A stretch of DNA of 64,000 nucleotides, taken from contig BDDC01000149.1 of assembly GCA_001662425.1 (NCBI GenBank), positions 1 to 64,000 on the forward strand, written 5' to 3'. Shown one piece after another: positions 59,541-64,000 of the stretch. This DNA comes from Chlamydomonas sphaeroides (taxonomy: Eukaryota; Chlorophyta; Chlorophyceae; Chlamydomonadales; Chlamydomonadaceae). Within the stretch, counting starts at the first letter, position 1; every line of letters starts with the position of its first letter. The notes beneath the pieces are model-generated. The model saw only the letters and a list, made by a program, of their open reading frames with translations, was not told the DNA's origin and did no database searches. The position numbers were made by a program, and so were the translations under genes.

Positions 59541-60869
59541 TGCAGGCCCGGCGGCGGCTGGGCCGGCGGCGGCGGCTGCGGCACGGGGTCAAGGCCGGGC
59601 GGCAGGCGCCGGCTGTCATGCGGCGTGGGCGGCTGCCGCTCGGTCGGCGGCTTGTTCCGCGGCTGTGGCTCTGGCTCTGTCTGGGGCTGGGGCTCGGGGC
59701 CGGCGCGGGCCACGGATGGGGGTGCCGCCGCTGCGGACGGGCCGGGGCTTGCCCGGTCGCGTCCAGCAGGAGCGGCCGCGGCAGCTGACGCCGCCGTGTG
59801 ATGATCCGGGGGCTGAGGCGTCGGTGGCGGCGAGCCACCGGCAGGTGTTTCAGCTGGAAGCGCCGGCGGCGGCGGCGAGCCGCCACTGGGGCCGCCCACC
59901 GCGGCCGCGGCCGCCGCCGCGGCCTGCGCCCTGGCGGCGATGCCGGCCCCGAACCGCGTCCGGCGACGCGGGGTCGTCGCCGCCGCCAACTGAGGCGTGC
60001 CGGCGCCGCCGGCCTCCTCCTCGGGCAGAGGGTCCATGCTGGGGCCGCGCTCAGAGGTCGCGGGCGGCGACCCGCCGGCGGGCTCGCTCTCAGCGCCTGG
60101 GGAAGCGCGCCGCGCGCCGTCCTCCCTCTTGCCCTCCTCGTCCTGCACGCCCTGCACGGACATGCGAAACACATCACGCCACGGCGCTGGTCGTCGGTCG
60201 CCCAAGGGTGCGATCGGGAGCGAGTGCACCGCGGTCGACCCGCGGGTCAACCGCGACCGCTCCGCACCCCGCGCGCGGACCAACCTTGTGAAGCTCTGTG
60301 GCGGGCGTGCTTATGTCGAGGGCTGGCTCGCTACGCCCACGCGTCGCCTGCGCGCTGCGGCTGCGGCTGCTGCGGCGGGTCACCCAGGTCGCAACGCCGC
60401 GCGCTGCTCCCGCCTCGTGCTCGACCTGCCCCTGCTGCCGCTGCTGGCCTTCGCTGTCCATGCTCGGTGGCGGAGGCGGAGGCGGTGGCGGAGGCGGCTC
60501 CTCGGGTAGCGGCGGCGGGGGCGATGGGGGCGTAGGAGGGGGGGCGGCGGCCGGCAGCGGAGGCCAAACGCCGGCCGCGGGCAGCTGCTGTGTGCGCGAC
60601 TCGGCAGCGGGCGCTGCAGCCAGCCCTGCCGCACTGCGGAGGGCAGGCGCAGCGCTTGCCTCGAGCGCGCGCGACCCGCTCGCGCTACCCGAGGCCTGCT
60701 GCGTTGCCAGCTGCTGCTGCTGCAGCCGGTGCTGCTGCTGGCGCTGCTGGTTGCGCAGCTGCATATGGCCGGGCGCAAAGAGGCTGCCTGTGAAGGGTAC
60801 CACTAAGGGCGGTGGCTGCTGCTGCTGCTGCGCGGAGCCTTGCAGCGCCGGGTCGCTATCGGAACTCAT
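51611..60869 (-). CDS. Large nuclear protein: two SAND-like domains, Tudor-like domain, C-terminal HSP20-like domain
   Basis: Nine exons: 60869-60285, 60151-57570, 56992-56819, 56132-55654, 55306-53456, 53104-52896, 52753-52256, 51995-51936 and 51823-51611; 2216 residues, all phases agree. SAND-like 1 (about 1010-1110): CHDKPGIFYPDLYIIVC, FFPYEFDRHAGSRS, RRWKSNVRKTG. Tudor-like (about 1279-1330): HAIRVYWPAERRWFGGHV, YDISYKDGDEDRILLDEHGW. SAND-like 2 (about 1826-1950): ITCNGFKGHFLMRHSVVAC, WSPVGFEEHAG, SSKKWKSSIRLAF, GEWLERRGVPV. The two conserved EFxxHAG...WKS blocks define the pair; the fold could equally be called TDBD-like. The C-terminal 90 residues (SFELLALVPGF, VSVRAYDDGRVVVHA, LHLSLRLPGRV, LMTLHGQLYVRV) match the HSP20-like end of plant ARID-HSP20 proteins; no ARID is present. 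KRPRLEYHG is a likely nuclear localisation signal. Proposed role: chromatin reader or transcription regulator. A two-gene model with a start near 56150 cannot be excluded. Confidence 0.78.
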
Positions 60870-61806
60870 TGGTCATAGCGCTCCACTTGCGAACAGCGCC
60901 AGCACGGCTATCCCAGCTGCTGTGTGGGCTACAGCTATGCACGTAGCTGCCTAGGACGAGGCTTGGAATTGGAGGCGCGGGGAAGCCGCGCCCGAAGGCC
61001 TCCTCGGGGTTACGAACATTGGATGGGCCCGGCGGGTGCACCTTCGGCCTTTGAACGACTTGCAGCGGCGAGAACTTGTTTGCCCCGTGACAGCACTGCG
61101 CAGCCCCGTAGATGGCAGCAGCCGGCCCCCCCACCGCCCCCGCCATGGCCCAGCCGTCCGCTCCTGGCTCCCATGCGCGAGCGCATTGCCTGCACAGTGG
61201 ACCCAACCGTCCCCCAACCGTCCCCCAACCGTCCCCCAACCGGCCCCAACCGGGTGCAGCAATGCGTCCGAGTCATCGTGTCCGGCGTGCCCGTCCCTCG
61301 GCTGTCACGTCGCAGTCATGTTTCTAACCGTTGGGGTTGCGTTTCCGGGGAGCCAGATCAGTCCCTGTACCCAGCGCACTGGGGGGCGGGGCCAGGGCCA
61401 CGCAGCCGCCCGGGCCCCTGCGTCCGCCCGTTTGTGCATGCGCGACTGTCGCCCCCACCCAAATGCCTCCGACAGTTGGGCGAGCAGGGCCTCCTGCCTC
61501 CGTGCAGGGCTCCACCCAGCGAGCCACCACGCCCTCGGGCCCCGCGGCCCCCGCCGTTGCTGCCCTTCAGCCGGCGGCCGCGGTCGCTGCCGCACAGCCA
61601 GCTGAGGGCTGCAGCCTGCCCCCTGCCTCCCCCTTCTGAGGCCCCCACAGCCCTGCGCAGCCCCCGCGCTGGCCGCAGCCAGGCCCCCGCCCCCGCCCCC
61701 GACACAGGAGTGGGCTGCGGCTGCAGCGCGCAAGGCCGCGCGTGCAGGGGCCCTGCTGGGCCCTGCTGGGCCCTGCTGCCCTCCCCTGCCTCCCCTTCCT
61801 GCCCCC
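60870..61806. other. Intergenic: 5' flank of the SAND-domain gene and 3' UTR of the TMEM33 gene
   Basis: No gene is supported. It contains an 11-bp tandem repeat (CCCAACCGTCC type) at 61201-61254 and a 12-bp triplicate (GGGCCCTGCT) at about 61748-61780. Confidence 0.6.
61201..61254. repeat. 11-bp tandem repeat (CCCAACCGTCC)n
   Basis: Three perfect and two imperfect copies of an 11-bp unit. Confidence 0.85.
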
Positions 61807-64000
61807 TCAGCTGGTGGGCACGGTCAGGGCCCAGCGCGCAGCCATCTGGATGAGCCGCTCCACCGCCGGCACCATGTTGCGGTAGCGCCGCGTCTGCTCG
61901 TCCAGCCGGGCCCACACCTGGCGCAGAGTAGGGAGCAGGGGGCGAAGGGGCCGGCCGGGCGCGGAGTGAGGCGGCAGGCAGGGCGGGCGCGGCGATGTCA
62001 CAGGGCGCAGGACCCCCGGCGCGAGCGCGGCGCGGACCTAGCCCGGCCGAGGCACCGGCACTTGGAGGGGGCGTGCACAGGGCACAACGTGGGACGCGTG
62101 GAACGCATGGACTGAGCCACAGAGCGGGCGCTGCGCTGGGCTCAAGAGTCGCTGCGCTGGCCGCGCGGCGCCGCGTGCGTGAGGCCACGGCCCCGCTGGC
62201 CCTGCTGGCTGCTTTCCTGCCCCACGTCGCCACCCTCCTGCGCAATGGCCCCGCTGCCCTCGCCTCGCTCGCACCGCTCTGTGCAGCGATGCGCTGTCCG
62301 GCATGTGGAGCTTGAGGCGCAGGATCTGGGGCGGGGAACAGGGAGCCGGGCAGGGGGAGGGTGAGGAGAAGGTGATGAGGGTGCGAGACCGTGCCGCACG
62401 GCGCAGTGTACTTCCGACCAGTGGCGCAGCCGTTGATGCACACGCGCATGGCACACGCACAGGTGGTACCCTGTTTCGGCCCTGTTTAGTTTAACACACA
62501 GGGCAACACGTGCCTCCCGCCGCAGCCGGCGCACCTGGGTGTAGAAGAGCAGCGTGAGCAGGTTGCGCGCGGGCGTGAGTAGCTCGACGATGAGCCAGAG
62601 GAAGGTGGCCACCTCGCACCAGGCGTTGAACGCCAGCGCGTCGGGCTGCGAGGAGGCGAGGATGGTGGGAAGGGGCGGTTGCGGGGGCACGGCGGCAGAG
62701 TGACAAGGCGTGTGGATTGGCGACGTGTGTTCGTGTGTGCCGGATGCGTGTGCTTCGGAGGCCAGAGGCAGGCGTGTCGCGGAGGCCCCCACCGGAGGGC
62801 GCATGCGGCCGCGGGCATGGCAAGCTCCGTCCACATCCTCGGGACGCGGTCCATGGGTCGATGGGGTCACGCGTCCTGCTGCCGCCCACACGTGCGCCCT
62901 TCCTTCCCAGCGTCCGCTGCACGCCTGCCCCGGCCTGCCCCACTGCACCTGCACCTGCACCTGCACCTGCCCCACTGCACCTGCACCTGCACCTGCACCC
63001 CCCAACACACAACGCCCCCGGCACCCGCGGGCCCCAGTGCCGGTGGCGCTCAGCGGTGCGGACCGGCTGCTGACGGCTGTGCATACGTGCGTTGGTCGCA
63101 GGCAGCCGCATGCGCTTGAGGGGGAAGCACGAGGGTCGCATGTGCCGCTGCCGCATGGGGGCTGCAATTGACAAACACGGTACAGGGGCAATGGAGTGCT
63201 GATCGACACCGTGATGAGGCAGTTCATACGGCATCGTACTGGGGCCAAGCCATACCTGCCGCTGCTGCATAGCGGCATACAGGCGGCCGCCGAAGCGCCG
63301 CCACGCCGCCGTGTGGGACATGTTGGCGGCTGCGTAGGCGGCTGCGTGGTAGGCGGCGAGCATGAGCAGCGGCGCGGAGGCGAAGAGCAGCGGGTGGTGG
63401 GCGGAGAAGGAGAAGGCCACCAGCAGCGACATGAAGTCGGTGGTGGGCATGACGCGCTGCAGCCACTCCTGTCGTTGGGAGGGCGGGGCAGGGCAGGAGG
63501 TCGGGGGACAGGTCGGCTGTGTTGGGGCACACACGGTGGCGGGCATGTGCGGCGTGTTGGGGCGACTGCACGTGGCCCCATTGGCAGCTCGTCCCCTCGT
63601 GCCCCAGGCCGCAGAGTCCCAGAAGTCTGACTCAGCGCCTGGCAGCCTCGTCGCAGCTCCCAGGGTCGCGCGGCATGCGAGCGATGTACGGCATGTACGG
63701 CAAATACGACGCCCGCCGCAGACCCGTCTTGAGCAATGCCGCACCATGAATGCGCTCCAGGGCCGCAGCATGGGCATGCCGTGCTGCAGGTAGATCTTGT
63801 AGCCACACGTCAGCATGGCGAGGCGCATGAAGTACAGGTACGCCATACGGCTGTACGGCACCAGCGGCAGCAGGCTGTAGCTGCCCAGCACCAGCATGGC
63901 GCAGTGCATGGTGAACAGCCGCAGCTGGGGGGCAGGAGGGGAGGGGCAGAGGGGGGGCAGGGCGGGGTTGACAGCGAACATCCCCCAAGCCGCGAGCAGC
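61807..64000 (-). CDS. TMEM33: TMEM33/Pom33-family ER and nuclear-envelope membrane protein, 5' truncated by the window edge
   Basis: Exons inside the window: 63924-63745, 63468-63256, 62645-62535, 62325-62275 and 61917-61807; 221 residues, in phase throughout, with at least one further 5' exon beyond 64000. Hydrophobic helices are visible in LRLFTMHCAMLVLGSYSLL, LLVAFSFSAHHPLLFA, ASAPLLMLAAYHAAAYA and ATFLWLIVELLTPARNLL. They are followed by FYTQILRLKLHMPDS and the C-terminal RNMVPAVERLIQMAARWA ending PTS. The order and the end segment correspond to TMEM33/Pom33, which shapes ER tubules and supports nuclear pore assembly; that role is family knowledge. The final stop at 61807-61809 follows directly after the conserved helix. 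Function in algae is not shown here. Confidence 0.82.
62941..63000. repeat. (CACCTG)n hexamer microsatellite
   Basis: Two blocks of four CACCTG-type units (GCACCT phase), separated by CCCCACT, lie in an intron of the TMEM33 gene. Confidence 0.9.

Overview
This window is nuclear DNA of a green alga, most likely from the Chlamydomonadales (volvocine/Chlamydomonas-like). The base composition is very GC-rich. Genes are densely split by short introns with clean GTGAGT/GTGCGT donors and CAG acceptors. Proteins carry long Ala/Gly/Pro/Gln tracts. Untranslated regions are G/T-rich on the sense strand. A receptor-kinase architecture typical of this group is present. All gene models were built by hand from splice signals, reading-phase agreement and protein homology recalled from memory. 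No searches were run.

Layout, left to right. (1) 80-6493 (+): 3' part of a LON substrate-binding-domain protein; its 2.7-kb intron carries a small, rearranged Ty1/copia-type element in antisense. (2) 7965-18168 (+): a complete FANCJ/BRIP1-type Fe-S DNA helicase, 17 exons, with a huge Pro/Gln-rich C-terminal extension. (3) 18832-21953 (-) and 23614-27205 (-): two tandem paralogues of a secreted modular protein (signal peptide, PAN/Apple, galactose-binding-like, EGF-like, PAN/Apple, galactose-binding-like) with identical eight-exon structure. (4) 28203-30699 (-): an ERp29-type ER lumen protein ending in KTEL. (5) 31706-40224 (-): a 26-exon secretory-pathway protein with a nucleotide-sugar transferase-like domain. 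(6) 42441-50337 (-): a receptor-like TKL protein kinase of about 1918 residues. (7) 51611-60869 (-): a very large probable nuclear protein joining two SAND-like domains, a Tudor-like domain and a C-terminal HSP20-like domain. (8) 61807-64000 (-): 3' part of a TMEM33/Pom33 membrane protein.

Functionally there is no operon logic. Genes 3 to 6 all enter the secretory pathway: extracellular lectin-like proteins, an ER folding factor, a presumed Golgi transferase and a receptor kinase. The rest are nuclear or membrane proteins. Eight of the ten kilobase-scale blocks from 18.8 kb onward are transcribed leftward, converging on the FANCJ gene.

The most notable observations are the SAND-SAND-Tudor-HSP20 fusion, the phase-1 exon-shuffled PAN/galactose-binding/EGF paralogues, the intronic copia fragment with an inverted duplication of its zinc knuckle, two GC-AG introns, and a dispersed short repeat family present three times.
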